DNA from: Actinomycetaceae bacterium MB13-C1-2
Lineage (GTDB): Bacteria; Actinomycetota; Actinomycetes; Actinomycetales; Actinomycetaceae
Direction: 5' to 3'
Assembly: GCA_035621235.1 (NCBI GenBank)
Contig: CP141731.1
Span: 186,001-250,000, forward strand
DNA: 64,000 bases
Shown in pieces: positions 41,024 to 50,805 of the stretch (its first letter is position 1; each line of letters starts with the position of its first letter). Both the position numbers and the translations under genes were made by a program. The notes beneath the pieces were generated by a model. The model saw only the letters and a program-made list of their open reading frames with translations, did no database searches and was not told the origin of the DNA.

Positions 41024-41078
41024 AGAACCTATTTACCTCTGGCCTAGTCGTTGATGATGGTGATCTTTAGCAACGAGA

Positions 41079-41118
41079 GCGGGGCGAGGAACTCCAGTGC
41101 AAATGTTCCTCGCCCCGC
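41079..41118 (-). terminator. Strong hairpin between shaft pilin and sortase
   Basis: GCGGGGCGAGGAAC (41079-41092) and GTTCCTCGCCCCGC (41105-41118) form a perfect 14-bp stem with a 12-nt loop, 50 bp after the pilin stop. It would let abundant pilin mRNA be made while limiting sortase. Confidence 0.7.
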
Positions 41119-41167
41119 GCCGCACCATCGAATTGGTGCAGTCGTTGCCACTACTTGTTACCGGCGC

Positions 41168-42751
41168 CTACGCCTCAGTCTCCTGGCGGCGACGAGTCAC
41201 TAGGTAAACACCAACAGCAATCGCGCCCAGACCCAAACCTCCGATGGTCATCAGCAGAGTGCCGTTCGCGCCGGTGAGAGGTAGATCCGGACCATCCTTC
41301 TGGGTGTTCGTAATGTCGATGTCGAGCATGGTGGCGGTGCCGGGTGTGATCGTCACCTGGGTAACATCTCCTCCGGTGTATCCGGCAGGAACCTTGGTCT
41401 CGTATAGGCAGTAGTCCTTGCTTGGATCGGTCAACGGACCATCATTACTGTTCGCGATCCACAGGCCCAGAGGAGAGGAAGCCGGAGCGGTGTTGTCCCA
41501 CAGAACGACACCGGTTGCATCGGACTTACCAGACGCTACCTTCCCGGTTGCCGGAGCGTTGTGGGGGCATGAAGTGTCGGTCATCGGGTAGACCTCGAAC
41601 TCTGCGCCCGATAGAACCTCGCCGTCCTGGTCAACCTTGTTGACTTTCAACTGCCCCCAGTAGGTCAACGGATTCGGAGGATCAACCGGAGGCGTAGGAG
41701 TGGTGGTTCCGTTGAACTCTGAACCATAGCCAGGATCGTCCGGATTCTCGGACATGGGGTTCTCAATAGTTCCCGTGCTAGTGACAGCAGTGACCTTGCC
41801 TGTGAAAGCGATCTTGATGACATCGCCTTCCTTCAGGGCGGCGAGCGCCGTTGTCCCTAGTGACCAACGAACCTCATCGGTTGCGTTGGTGGCGGGTGTC
41901 TGCGTGTAGTCGGTCACCGCGACATCATTGATGGTGATCGAGGTAAGACCGCCGAACTGCATCCCAGGGGAAAAGTGCTCCCAAATGCTTGCTGACGAGT
42001 ACTCAGTTTCTCCTGCCTTCAGAGCGGGAACAGTCTGAGAGATTTCATATGCGACCGTGTCGCCGACCTTGTAGCCCGCCTGGGTTGCGTCTTCGTTGAT
42101 GGTCTTCTTGGGACCCTCTGTAACCTGGTTCTTCGGATAGGCGTATACCTGGTACAGCCAGTCACCGTCAGCAGGTAGCGGCATCGTCACGAAGAAGGGT
42201 TGGGCCTCGCTGGTTACACTAACCGGAACCTGTGCACCAGAGACCATTTTGTAGGCGCCGGTGGCGTCTGTCTCTTCGACGTAGTACAGACCAAGTGGAA
42301 GATTGCCGAAGTTCAGTTCGCCGTTATCGCCAGTCGTCCCGACCCTGGGGGCAAAATCCGTATCTGAAACCGTGCACAATTCACCGTCGGTAGTGCCGGC
42401 AGGCTTGGTCGTCGGGTACCCCGTGGTAGGAACCTTCGCCCACGCATCTGGGTCAGTCAGATCCAGCGGAGTGCAGGTACCAGCGCCATCTGAAACGCCA
42501 ATCTGCCAGAGAGTGAACTCAACGCCTCCAAGAACAGGCTGGTTAATGGTCTGTTGGGTGCCATCACCAGCGTCGTCAGCACTGCCTTCATGCTTGACGA
42601 TGGTCAGTGAACCCTCGTCCGGATGACCCGGCTGATCCGGACCAACTTCTGCGGCGAACGCGGCGCCCGATGCGGCGACCACACCCGTCAGGGCCAACGC
42701 CAGTGCGCTGGCACCAGCGGCAAGACGCCGCTTCGTATTACTAATCGTCAT
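41168..42751 (-). CDS. LPLTG-anchored major pilin (SpaA/FimA type shaft subunit)
   Basis: Covalent pilus shaft protein of 527 residues. It has a Sec signal peptide cleaved near AFA-AE (33-34), a Cna-B/SpaA-like N-domain, and the pilin motif VYAYPKNQ with the cross-linking Lys near 207. A central fimbrial isopeptide domain is followed by a C-terminal SpaA domain with an E-box (YETKVPAGY, near 450) for internal isopeptide bonds. The sortase signal LPLTG is near 490-494, followed by a hydrophobic helix and RRR tail. It lies between the tip adhesin and the class C sortase, the standard order of a minimal actinobacterial pilus operon. Confidence 0.95.
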   Translation of the reverse strand: MTISNTKRRLAAGASALALALTGVVAASGAAFAAEVGPDQPGHPDEGSLTIVKHEGSADDAGDGTQQTINQPVLGGVEFTLWQIGVSDGAGTCTPLDLTDPDAWAKVPTTGYPTTKPAGTTDGELCTVSDTDFAPRVGTTGDNGELNFGNLPLGLYYVEETDATGAYKMVSGAQVPVSVTSEAQPFFVTMPLPADGDWLYQVYAYPKNQVTEGPKKTINEDATQAGYKVGDTVAYEISQTVPALKAGETEYSSASIWEHFSPGMQFGGLTSITINDVAVTDYTQTPATNATDEVRWSLGTTALAALKEGDVIKIAFTGKVTAVTSTGTIENPMSENPDDPGYGSEFNGTTTPTPPVDPPNPLTYWGQLKVNKVDQDGEVLSGAEFEVYPMTDTSCPHNAPATGKVASGKSDATGVVLWDNTAPASSPLGLWIANSNDGPLTDPSKDYCLYETKVPAGYTGGDVTQVTITPGTATMLDIDITNTQKDGPDLPLTGANGTLLMTIGGLGLGAIAVGVYLVTRRRQETEA

Positions 42752-42835
42752 TTCTCTGTTATTCCCTTCATTCCGCCAGTCTGTTGCCGCGGAAGTCTGT
42801 TACAGCGATCTATTCCTCTGTGTTGAATCAGGTGG

Positions 42836-45800
42836 TCACTCTGCGTGGACTCCGGCCCCTTTCTTCCGGAGGGCCTTGGCTCCGAGGAGAGCGGCTCCGA
42901 AAAGACCACCACCCAGGAAAGCGAACATCGCGGAACTCATGCCGCCAGTCAAGGGAAGATTTGGCCCATCCGCCTGCTCGTTCACAATCTCGCCGACGTT
43001 GTATGACGGATTTGAACCCGTAACATCGACATCGAAGCTGGGCAGGGCAGGGCCCAACCTATATCCCGCAGGAGCCTTGGTTTCAGTAAGTGTGTACTGA
43101 CCGCTACCGATGTTCCAAACCTCAAAGTAGCCAGCACGATAGTCCATGTCGTGGTAGCCCCCGCTTAGGCAACCCAAGGTGTTGGCGGCCACGCAGTCCG
43201 TGACCGTACGGTCAACCGAGTCAGGTCCGATGGGTCCCACTAGAGTCCACTCTGATCCGGCTAGGTGCCCACCATCTTCGTCAACCTTTTCCCAGGCGAT
43301 GGTGCCAAGAGCAACGGGTTCGGGAGGGACGTCCTTGTTCCGAAGCGTGCAGACGACGTCATCACCAGCTTCGACCTTAATCTTTCCGGCTGTGATCGTC
43401 TTGTCATCGTCTCCAAGCGGCTCAGTCTCCTTTTGTATCGTCCCGCTTTCGCAACTAATGTCCACGAACTCGTAACTGTCCAGAAGGGTTTCGCCAATCG
43501 TGTAGTCCCCTGGGTCTACTTCCTTCGTTTCAGAGGAGTTGAACCTGATAGCGGGCTGTCCATCAGGTGTGGCCGTCAGGTTGAAGTCGTTCACCCCGGC
43601 GGTCCCGGCGTAAGAGTTATCAACTTCCTTGATCAGCGTGAGTCGCGCGGTCTCGGGGGCCTTCTCATTTATGACGGTGAATACCCCAGCGGGAGACTGC
43701 GAACATCGGCTCAGGCTCACGTTGTTGAAGTCCATGATCTGACCGACAAACTGACCGCAACCCTGGACATTACTCATCTGGAACTTTCCGTCCCCGGCCA
43801 TACTCAAGTCGTAAAAGCCGACTCCGTTCACCAAAGAGTTAGCAAAGTTGAACGGATCGCTGGTTTGGCGGGTTTGGACAAACATTGCACCTAGCCCCCG
43901 AGCCTGGAACGATGCCGCCATCGCCGTGCTCAGCTGTAAGGAAGCATTGTTAAGCTTGAACACGTCTGAGCCACTGAGGACAAACACAGGGAAGACGTTG
44001 CCGGACCCTGAGATTACGTAGGGCCCTTTCAGTTCAGACTTAGAGTCGATACTAATAACCGCAATACCATCGCCGTTCTTGTCATAAGAATCGACGTTGA
44101 TCGTTTTCGGGCTAGCCGTCGTCCCAGATCCGGTCCATGCTGCGGTTCCCTCAGTTGACAATCCTGCGACATATGTTTTCAAACCTTCAAGCTCTGACTG
44201 GAGCGCAGTCATGCCAGCAACGTCCTGTTTCTTGCTGTTGGCTATGGCTTGGCGGGTCTGTCCTTCTGTGGGATACCAGTAACCCCCGGTGCCCTTAAAC
44301 GGATTCGTACTCTTTGACACCGTTCCCGTATCGGCATACATCTGGATGGTGCCCATGTTGAACATGTAACCGGCCTTGGTGCCGCGAGAGAAAGCGACGT
44401 TGCCGTCGTAGCTGGTTCGCGCAGTGAGGTTGGCGGCGCCCGTGACAGGCCAGCCTCCGATCGAGCTACTGATCTTGCTCCAGGGAACTGTGCTGATCTT
44501 GCCTAGTTCGTTGTCCGAAGAATTGATATTCATCGTCGGCTCGGCGCTTGTTGAGGTTCCAACCAAGAGGTATTCCCGTAGCTGCGGCATGATCGGAATC
44601 ATCCCGGCTGGAAGCTTTTGGTCAGCCCTCGGAACCGGGAGGTCGAAACGCGCGGCCGACACAACCACGGCAGGCAATTTGTAACCCGCTGGCGCCTCAG
44701 CTTCCTCGACTAAATACTTCTTCGAGGGATCAAGGTGTTCCCACTTGACTACACCGTTGGTATCAGAGGTCCTGATGCCACCCACTTTTTTGTCGGGCGG
44801 GCTCTCAACGGTTCCGTTGTTGTTAGTGTCTTCCCACAACTGGAACTTGGCGCCAGCCAAGACCGCACCGTCCGGATCGGTCTTTATCAGGGTGACCGTG
44901 CCCGTAGGATCGTCAGTCTTCGGGGTGTTGGTGAAGGTACAGGTGACAGCGCTTCCTGTGGTTCCCGTAGTTTCCGGATGGGTGTAGTCGAACGTGGTCC
45001 CCTCACCCGAAGCGATCTCGACCTCGTTTTGGTCCAGACATATATAAGTAGTGAAGTAGTTCGAGAGAGAACCAGATTGCGCCGATTCCGAAACCGTATA
45101 GGTTCCGCCAGAAGTCACAATGACAGGTCCTGCTGTAGGACTTTGAAGTCCAGTCGTGTTTCCTGTTGTGGTGGCAGTACTGGGTGTAGGCAGATCGCCT
45201 CCAGCAACACCAAAATTGAACTGATCTGTTGTGGCGAAGCGCCCCGCTACGTCTTTCTCTACCTTTAGCGTCGGTGGAACAGCACAGGATGCAAAGTCAC
45301 CGGGTGCCCCGGGAATACCAATCTCGTACCCAGAGCCCTCTATCAACACTCCTGTTACCGGGTTAACCACGAGGTTCTGTGGAAGAGGATTCCCCGTAGA
45401 TCCAAGATAGAGATTGCCGTTGGACCCAAAGGCGAGGTTTCCTATCGAGTTGCTGTTGTTGTATTCCGTTTGACGAACGAGGGTCGGAGTTAGCGTCTCT
45501 ACCGTGCCAGGTTCGGCCAAGATAGGCCCCTCCACACGATACAAGCTGTGCTTTCCGCTAGTCGTGTTCGCGGTGAAGAAAAGATGCCCGGATGCGTCAA
45601 AAGCAATGTCGGAGATATTGGTGCCGTCCATCCCAGCGGCTGTGGGTGACATCTGACCGACGAGTCCAACTGGAGTACCGGCATTCGATCCGCTTGTGTA
45701 GAAGGCGTATAAGAAACCGGTGTACACGTTGTACGCGTAGTAGTAGCCGTCCCGGGGATTGATTGCGCCGCCGACCAGACCTGTGCCAGGCACATAGCCT

Positions 45801-47725
45801 GGAGCGTACGAGCCATAGGCAGGAGTCTGGAAGTTCCATGCGTCCGGATACCTAGTCATCTCGCCTGTTGCAACATCAATCCGATAGATACCTTGACGCG
45901 TATCGTTCGCACCCCCGGTCTGATCTGAGGCCCACAACGTCGAGCCATCGAGCGACATGGCCAACGCGTTGTAGCCCATCGTCACATCGGGACCAAGCTT
46001 CGTGAGATCGTTGGAAGTCATACCAAAAATCGACCCATTCGACCCGAGGGTCGACTTGCGAATCCAGCCCGAGTGCCAATCAAGGGAATACAACGTATTT
46101 GCCTCGCAAGAAGCAGGCTCTGCTGGTGCTGGCTTAGTGATGTTGGTAAACGTGCAGGTGATGTTCTTTCCAGCCGCTTCTTCGGGGACTGTGATTGTTC
46201 CTGACGTACCACCAGGGGCAGGAGTGACTGCAATCTCCGCCCCACCGTCAATGCTGCAACTCAGATTGGAGTTGTAGTCGGAGAGCTTAGTGCCCGTTTC
46301 CTCGAGGACTAGTCCTGCACCGGTGGTGACCCACGTCGGACCGGTAATCTCCTCCAACAAGGTTGTGCCGGATACTCGGGTCTTCGCCGTCGTCGCAACG
46401 AGTTCCGCGCCCTCATAGGCCACACTCAGTCTGAACTCGTCGGTCGTCTTGTCCTCGTCACGTAAATCCTTCTGCAACGTCAACGTCGTCGGGCTGTTGT
46501 TAGAACACGAGGCGAGATCTGTATTGTTTTGGGTATACGGCCTGGTCCCAATTTCAGCCACGAGTGCGCCCGTCAACGGATTGACCCGGTGAATCTTGGT
46601 CTGAGTACTGACATATAGGTCGCCGTCTTGACCTACGGCGATGCCGTTCACCTCGCTGGTGAAGTCACGGGTGACGGTTGATCCACGGGTAGGCTTGCTT
46701 GGCCAGACATCGTATTTTGTGCTCGCAACACGTCCGGCCGCGATATCGGCAGCCGCCACTGTGGTTATCGAGAGCTTCCCGCTCCCCTGTGCAACGATGT
46801 ATAGGTTGCCCGCCGAGTCATAAGCGACATCGCCGTTCGCCCCACTAATACCCACAGGAACTCGGCCACTGACGTAGCTCGCACCGGTATTGACGTCAAT
46901 TTCGCGGATGACAAAGTTACTGTTCTTGAACTCGCCCCAGACGTAGTTTCCAGTCTTCGGGTCGATTGCACCAGCGATCGGACTATTTCCGGGATTGTAG
47001 GCAACCGGATACAAGTTGCTATTCAGCCATGCCCAGTCGCCGCCGGGCTTTTTCACCAGCATCCTGATCATCAGATTAAAGTTCTGATTCAGATCTGGTC
47101 TGGACGTGTACTTTCTCGCGTAGGCATACATTGTGCCGTCAGCAGCAATAGCTAGTCCGTTTACGCCGTTCTTGACAGCCACTTCAGGACTCGTGGCTGA
47201 GGGTGTCCAGTTCGAATACAGGGTAAACCAGTTCGGATCAATCTTCGTGGCAGCACCGCCACTCTCAGGGACTGACCACACACTTCCGGAAGCAGTCACG
47301 CCAAAGAGGATCCCGAGCTGACAAAAATCCGTGGTAGCAAGGTTACTTATGCGAGCATCACTGGAAACAACGTCGCTAGATGATTGCTCAGTGATTTCTG
47401 CCGGCGCAGGAGTCTGCTCCTTGACATCATCGGACTGTAGGTCAGTGGTTCCGGAAGTTCCACCATCCGCTGGCGTCTGCACCCCAGTTGATTCGTCTGT
47501 TAGAGCATCGGCAGTCAGACCGGTATCACTAACCGTCTCAGTTGACCCGTCGACTGGGTCAGTGGTCCTATCCGTGGCTACCGAGATCTGCTCATCCGCA
47601 GGTGCGGGGTCAGGAACGGTGTTCGCGTACGTTACAGCCGACGTGGACACAATCGAGCCCACACCAAGAAGGATCCCTGCTACCACAACACCGTAGGTTT
47701 TCCGCAGGCGCGCAAACTTCTTCAC
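42836..47725 (-). CDS. Very large LPLTG-anchored pilus tip/surface adhesin
   Basis: Surface protein of about 1629 residues, first gene of the pilus operon. The frame can open 14 codons earlier, but the GTG at 47725 follows an AGGAG site and starts a KKFARLRK signal peptide. After a Thr/Ser/Glu-rich region come two related propeller-like modules (about 125-400 and 560-800; each starts with a Cys-containing LYSLDWHSG- or GILFGVTASG-like strand), each followed by an Ig-like module ending ITCTFTN or VTCTFTN. Then come a SpaA domain (VTLIKTDPDGAVLAGAKFQL), a choice-of-anchor-A-like domain (about 1060-1370), another Ig-like module, a SpaA-like domain (WEKVDEDGGHLAGSEW) and the LPLTG-helix-KK anchor. 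No YPKN motif is present, fitting a tip subunit. Confidence 0.9.
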   Translation of the reverse strand: MKKFARLRKTYGVVVAGILLGVGSIVSTSAVTYANTVPDPAPADEQISVATDRTTDPVDGSTETVSDTGLTADALTDESTGVQTPADGGTSGTTDLQSDDVKEQTPAPAEITEQSSSDVVSSDARISNLATTDFCQLGILFGVTASGSVWSVPESGGAATKIDPNWFTLYSNWTPSATSPEVAVKNGVNGLAIAADGTMYAYARKYTSRPDLNQNFNLMIRMLVKKPGGDWAWLNSNLYPVAYNPGNSPIAGAIDPKTGNYVWGEFKNSNFVIREIDVNTGASYVSGRVPVGISGANGDVAYDSAGNLYIVAQGSGKLSITTVAAADIAAGRVASTKYDVWPSKPTRGSTVTRDFTSEVNGIAVGQDGDLYVSTQTKIHRVNPLTGALVAEIGTRPYTQNNTDLASCSNNSPTTLTLQKDLRDEDKTTDEFRLSVAYEGAELVATTAKTRVSGTTLLEEITGPTWVTTGAGLVLEETGTKLSDYNSNLSCSIDGGAEIAVTPAPGGTSGTITVPEEAAGKNITCTFTNITKPAPAEPASCEANTLYSLDWHSGWIRKSTLGSNGSIFGMTSNDLTKLGPDVTMGYNALAMSLDGSTLWASDQTGGANDTRQGIYRIDVATGEMTRYPDAWNFQTPAYGSYAPGYVPGTGLVGGAINPRDGYYYAYNVYTGFLYAFYTSGSNAGTPVGLVGQMSPTAAGMDGTNISDIAFDASGHLFFTANTTSGKHSLYRVEGPILAEPGTVETLTPTLVRQTEYNNSNSIGNLAFGSNGNLYLGSTGNPLPQNLVVNPVTGVLIEGSGYEIGIPGAPGDFASCAVPPTLKVEKDVAGRFATTDQFNFGVAGGDLPTPSTATTTGNTTGLQSPTAGPVIVTSGGTYTVSESAQSGSLSNYFTTYICLDQNEVEIASGEGTTFDYTHPETTGTTGSAVTCTFTNTPKTDDPTGTVTLIKTDPDGAVLAGAKFQLWEDTNNNGTVESPPDKKVGGIRTSDTNGVVKWEHLDPSKKYLVEEAEAPAGYKLPAVVVSAARFDLPVPRADQKLPAGMIPIMPQLREYLLVGTSTSAEPTMNINSSDNELGKISTVPWSKISSSIGGWPVTGAANLTARTSYDGNVAFSRGTKAGYMFNMGTIQMYADTGTVSKSTNPFKGTGGYWYPTEGQTRQAIANSKKQDVAGMTALQSELEGLKTYVAGLSTEGTAAWTGSGTTASPKTINVDSYDKNGDGIAVISIDSKSELKGPYVISGSGNVFPVFVLSGSDVFKLNNASLQLSTAMAASFQARGLGAMFVQTRQTSDPFNFANSLVNGVGFYDLSMAGDGKFQMSNVQGCGQFVGQIMDFNNVSLSRCSQSPAGVFTVINEKAPETARLTLIKEVDNSYAGTAGVNDFNLTATPDGQPAIRFNSSETKEVDPGDYTIGETLLDSYEFVDISCESGTIQKETEPLGDDDKTITAGKIKVEAGDDVVCTLRNKDVPPEPVALGTIAWEKVDEDGGHLAGSEWTLVGPIGPDSVDRTVTDCVAANTLGCLSGGYHDMDYRAGYFEVWNIGSGQYTLTETKAPAGYRLGPALPSFDVDVTGSNPSYNVGEIVNEQADGPNLPLTGGMSSAMFAFLGGGLFGAALLGAKALRKKGAGVHAE

Positions 47726-47951
47726 CAAGAATCTCCTCTTAAAAACACTGTGACCGAACTCGACCATAGAGATTTAAAGCGACCAGTTGGTGGTTTCCCC
47801 GAGAACATGGCCCCTCTGCATATCCCCCGATGTTTAACCCGAGGCGGCCTTAGGTCCCAGAAATCTTCGAAATCCGTGCGCATAACCGCAGGTCATGGGA
47901 CGGTGGAGTCGCACTTTAGTCCCTCGAACCGCCAATTTGCCGGACGGTCGC

Positions 47952-47969
47952 AACTGACTCAGATCAGTT
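47952..47969. promoter_or_regulatory. Small dyad upstream of pilus operon
   Basis: AACTGA (47952-47957) and TCAGTT (47964-47969) flank a 6-bp spacer, about 230 bp upstream of the adhesin start. It is a speculative site for the neighbouring LuxR-type regulator. Confidence 0.25.
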
Positions 47970-47985
47970 TGTGAGGATGCGGATA

Positions 47986-48028
47986 CGGGGTTGGTTCCCG
48001 GTCGAATTTCGACCGGGAACCAACCCCG
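47986..48028 (-). terminator. Terminator of the phase-variable regulator gene
   Basis: Perfectly complementary 21-bp arms (47986-48006 and 48008-48028) centred on one base give a very strong hairpin 20 bp past the regulator stop. It insulates the pilus operon promoter from read-through, so control by the regulator must act in trans. Confidence 0.75.
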
Positions 48029-48047
48029 ATTTGTTACTCGTCCACTG

Positions 48048-50484
48048 CTACACGCCGGCCTCGTCATCGCCGTCGCGAGGGCCGAAAAATCCGAGTCTAT
48101 AGGCAGCGTCAACCGCCTCGTGACGGTCTGCCACCTCAAGCTTGCGGTAGATCGATTTGAGCTGATTACGAAGGGTACCGATGACGACAAATCGCTGCCT
48201 CGCGATTTCCGAGTTCGAAAGTCCCTTCCGTAGCATGTTCAGAATTTCGAGTTCACTACGTGTCAGAGCGGGACGTTTGGACCAGATGAACGGCCTGGGG
48301 TCATTCCGCATCGCGCTCAGAGCATCCGGAAGTCCCCCGCTGAGATCCTGTTCGACCGCTGAAATAAGCTCATCAGCGATTTCAGGGGGGACGAACCGGA
48401 ACGCGAACCGCATCAGCCTTGGCGCTCGGTAGGAACGCCATGCCATCTGTAAAACATTCTGTGCGGCACCGAGGCTTCTCTGACTGCACAGAGACGCGGC
48501 CTGAAGGACCATCGCGAGCACCTCAAAACGAGGCATCATCGGTTTCTTCAGCAGACGGTCCGTGATCTCCACGGCACGTTCGTGCTCACCCCTCCACTGG
48601 TACCAGATAACTCGACCCAAAGAAGAAAAAACGTCTTCTGAGTCGAGTTGTCGGGCCAACTCACAGGCCCTGGTCTGTGCCCCGAGACTGACGTAACAGA
48701 CCATTGCACCTAGGGCAACAAAGCTGCTGGGAGTCCCCCCCCCCCCCCCAGAGAAAACTACTACGCTCCACTGCCGCGTCGACCTGCGATACAAGTAGTT
48801 CCTGTGGGTCCGCGATTCCTCGAACTAGCAGTACCAGTCCGTCAATCGCGGACCGTGAAGGCAGCGGATCTGGGTGATTGATTATCGCTCGCAAACGTGA
48901 AACAGCCACCTGATCATCCGCATCCTCCAAATCGCGAAGAGCCACCGCGTTACTGATCGGATCATCGGGATGCGGAGGTTTCGAGCCCGATAGCGATGTG
49001 AACCCACCCAGATCCATCTGAGTGGCGGCGCAGACTCGTTCCATTGGCATTATCCGATCCGAGGGGTTTCCAACCGTCACGATCGAGTTCGCAAGCGTTA
49101 GCGCATCTTCGTGGCGATCGAGTTGGATCGCCACCCAATACGACAAATAGAGCTGACCGGATAGAGCCTGACGGGCATCTTTATCTACGTCTTCTGATGA
49201 GGGGTCAAAGTCACCCAACAGTTCAAGCACGTGATCTAGGAATCGCCCGGCAAGAAGTCGATCGCCCCCGGAGACGGCCCCAAACGCGACCATTGAGGCC
49301 CTAGCGAACTCGTCAAACAACCCTGTTGCTTTCCGCATCGCAACGGATCTAGCAGCCCGCAACGAACGTGCTTTCGTTGCTTCGGTATTTCCAAGCTCCC
49401 AGGTTTGTATCTCTGAGAAGAGGATTGCGAGCGCCGGGTAGTTAGAGAAGTCAGAGACCGTTTCCGAGAGGAGTCTGGCACAGTCCGGGGAGGCGAACAG
49501 CAGCAGTCGACGCAGTCTGCGTTCCGCGAGGCGTTCCGCCTCAATCAGGCGTCCGAGCATTAGCAAGGCTCGCGCTTCACCAAGTATCGAACCGCGGTCC
49601 ACCTCGGCTCTTAGTCCAGCTTCGAGAACAGAACGCTGTTCCTCTTTCGATGCCGTCTCTTGCATCATTTTCCAGGCATCCGGTGCCCACCTGAGAGCGT
49701 CTTCTCCCGATTCGTCATCAACGACCTCATCGAAGACTGGCCAGGCAGACATTCTGGCGTAGCAGTAACGGATATCAATGTCCGAGGCAACACTTGCTAA
49801 CAGCGCTTCAGTCACTATCGGTAGTCCGCCCGCTGCGACCAGTGCTCGACCCGCCCCCGACTCCATAAACCCCGGATTATCACGGAAGCTCTTGTAGCAC
49901 AGCGCACTTGAGGACAATTCACTTATCACCCTTGAGTAACCAGTCGAACGAGCACGTATCCTCGCGACATCACGACCAACGATCCACGGGCAACCGCGCA
50001 TTGACTCAGGCAGAACGAACATGTCGAGAACTGCGCTGTCTGCGACCAGATGAGCGGCAATTTGCTCAAGTTCAGCCCGATCGAAAGCGAGGTGACGCTC
50101 ATCGAGAACCGTTGCCAAAGGGATTATCGATACTGGTACGCAGTAGCAAGCAACCACCACTGATCCAACTTCGGCTATCGCGAGGATCTGCTCCCATAGC
50201 GCCGGGTTTTCGCTCAGCGCGCTTTCAATACCATCGATCAGGTACACCGTGTCTTTCGGCGCCCCTTTAAGTTGTTCAATCTCAGCGACAACTTTGTGTA
50301 GCTTATGTAGGCCGTGAACCCACTCCGTCTTGTCATCTCCAACGGTCTCGGCGCACTGCATCATCCAGATGGTTTTTCCCCAGCCGGGGGCCGATGCAAG
50401 TACCGTGAGCGGGGGAAGATCGCTCCAGAACACACCAAATTTTGAGCGGTGAATAACCGAATCACATGGATTGACCTGAGCCAA
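48048..50484 (-). CDS. LAL/MalT-like STAND LuxR regulator, frame interrupted at a 15-G tract (phase-variable)
   Basis: Large transcription activator next to the pilus operon. The N-terminal frame (50484-48661) has a STAND ATPase start with Walker A SAPGWGKT (about 31-38) and Walker B-like VYLIDG (about 80-85), then a TPR-like helical middle (GEARALLMLGRLIEAERLAE). It reads into a run of 15 G (48749-48735 on the coding strand) and stops 23 codons later. The downstream frame continues at once with SSFVALGAMVCYVSLGAQ-type helices and ends in a LuxR helix-turn-helix (LTRSELEILNMLRKGLSNSE, then YRKLEVADRHEAVDAAYRLG). With 14, 11 or 17 G the two frames join into one protein of about 811 residues. 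The sequenced state is therefore off. The start is TTG at 50484; a CTG ten codons upstream, behind GGGGAGGGG, is an alternative. Two independent genes are unlikely, because neither half is complete. Confidence 0.85.
48735..48749. repeat. Homopolymer tract of 15 C (15 G on the coding strand)
   Basis: The run is the longest homopolymer I noticed in the window and lies inside the regulator gene, exactly where the reading frame changes. In the N-terminal frame it reads Trp-Gly4-Asp; in the C-terminal frame it reads Ser-Gly5-Thr. Confidence 0.95.
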
Positions 50485-50805
50485 CAGTTCCTGCCCAAAG
50501 TTGTTCTTCAGTAGATTCCCCTCCCCAACGCGACGAACTCAACCACAGAGTTCTCGAACGCGAGAGTTTTTTGTCGTCGTTGACATGCAGCCCTCGTACG
50601 CACCAATAACTAACGGTTCAAAACAGTAGGCGATGGGAGACACATATAGGGGACATTCCAAATGTTTATCCCCTGGATTTATCCCCATTGGGAAACGAGG
50701 CTCGACGCGCGAGAGAGAACCAGACTCGTCAATCAGCCGATCGGCCGATGTGGCCCACCAACCGACGAATACCCCGCATCCCAATGCTTTAGCATGCTTA
50801 GTCTC
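50485..50805. promoter_or_regulatory. Divergent control region of STAND regulator and ABC exporter operon
   Basis: About 320 bp without a real gene. A nested dyad lies at 50649-50673: GGGG and CCCC outer arms with ACATT-CCA-AATGT inside. TTTAGCAT just before the ABC start could be a -10 for a nearly leaderless transcript. Confidence 0.4.

Noticed and set aside
48048-48794. Independent small LuxR regulator gene
   Set aside because: Its first residues are read from the opposite side of the G-tract and the helical repeat domain has no natural start; the part joins the upstream frame after removal of one G.
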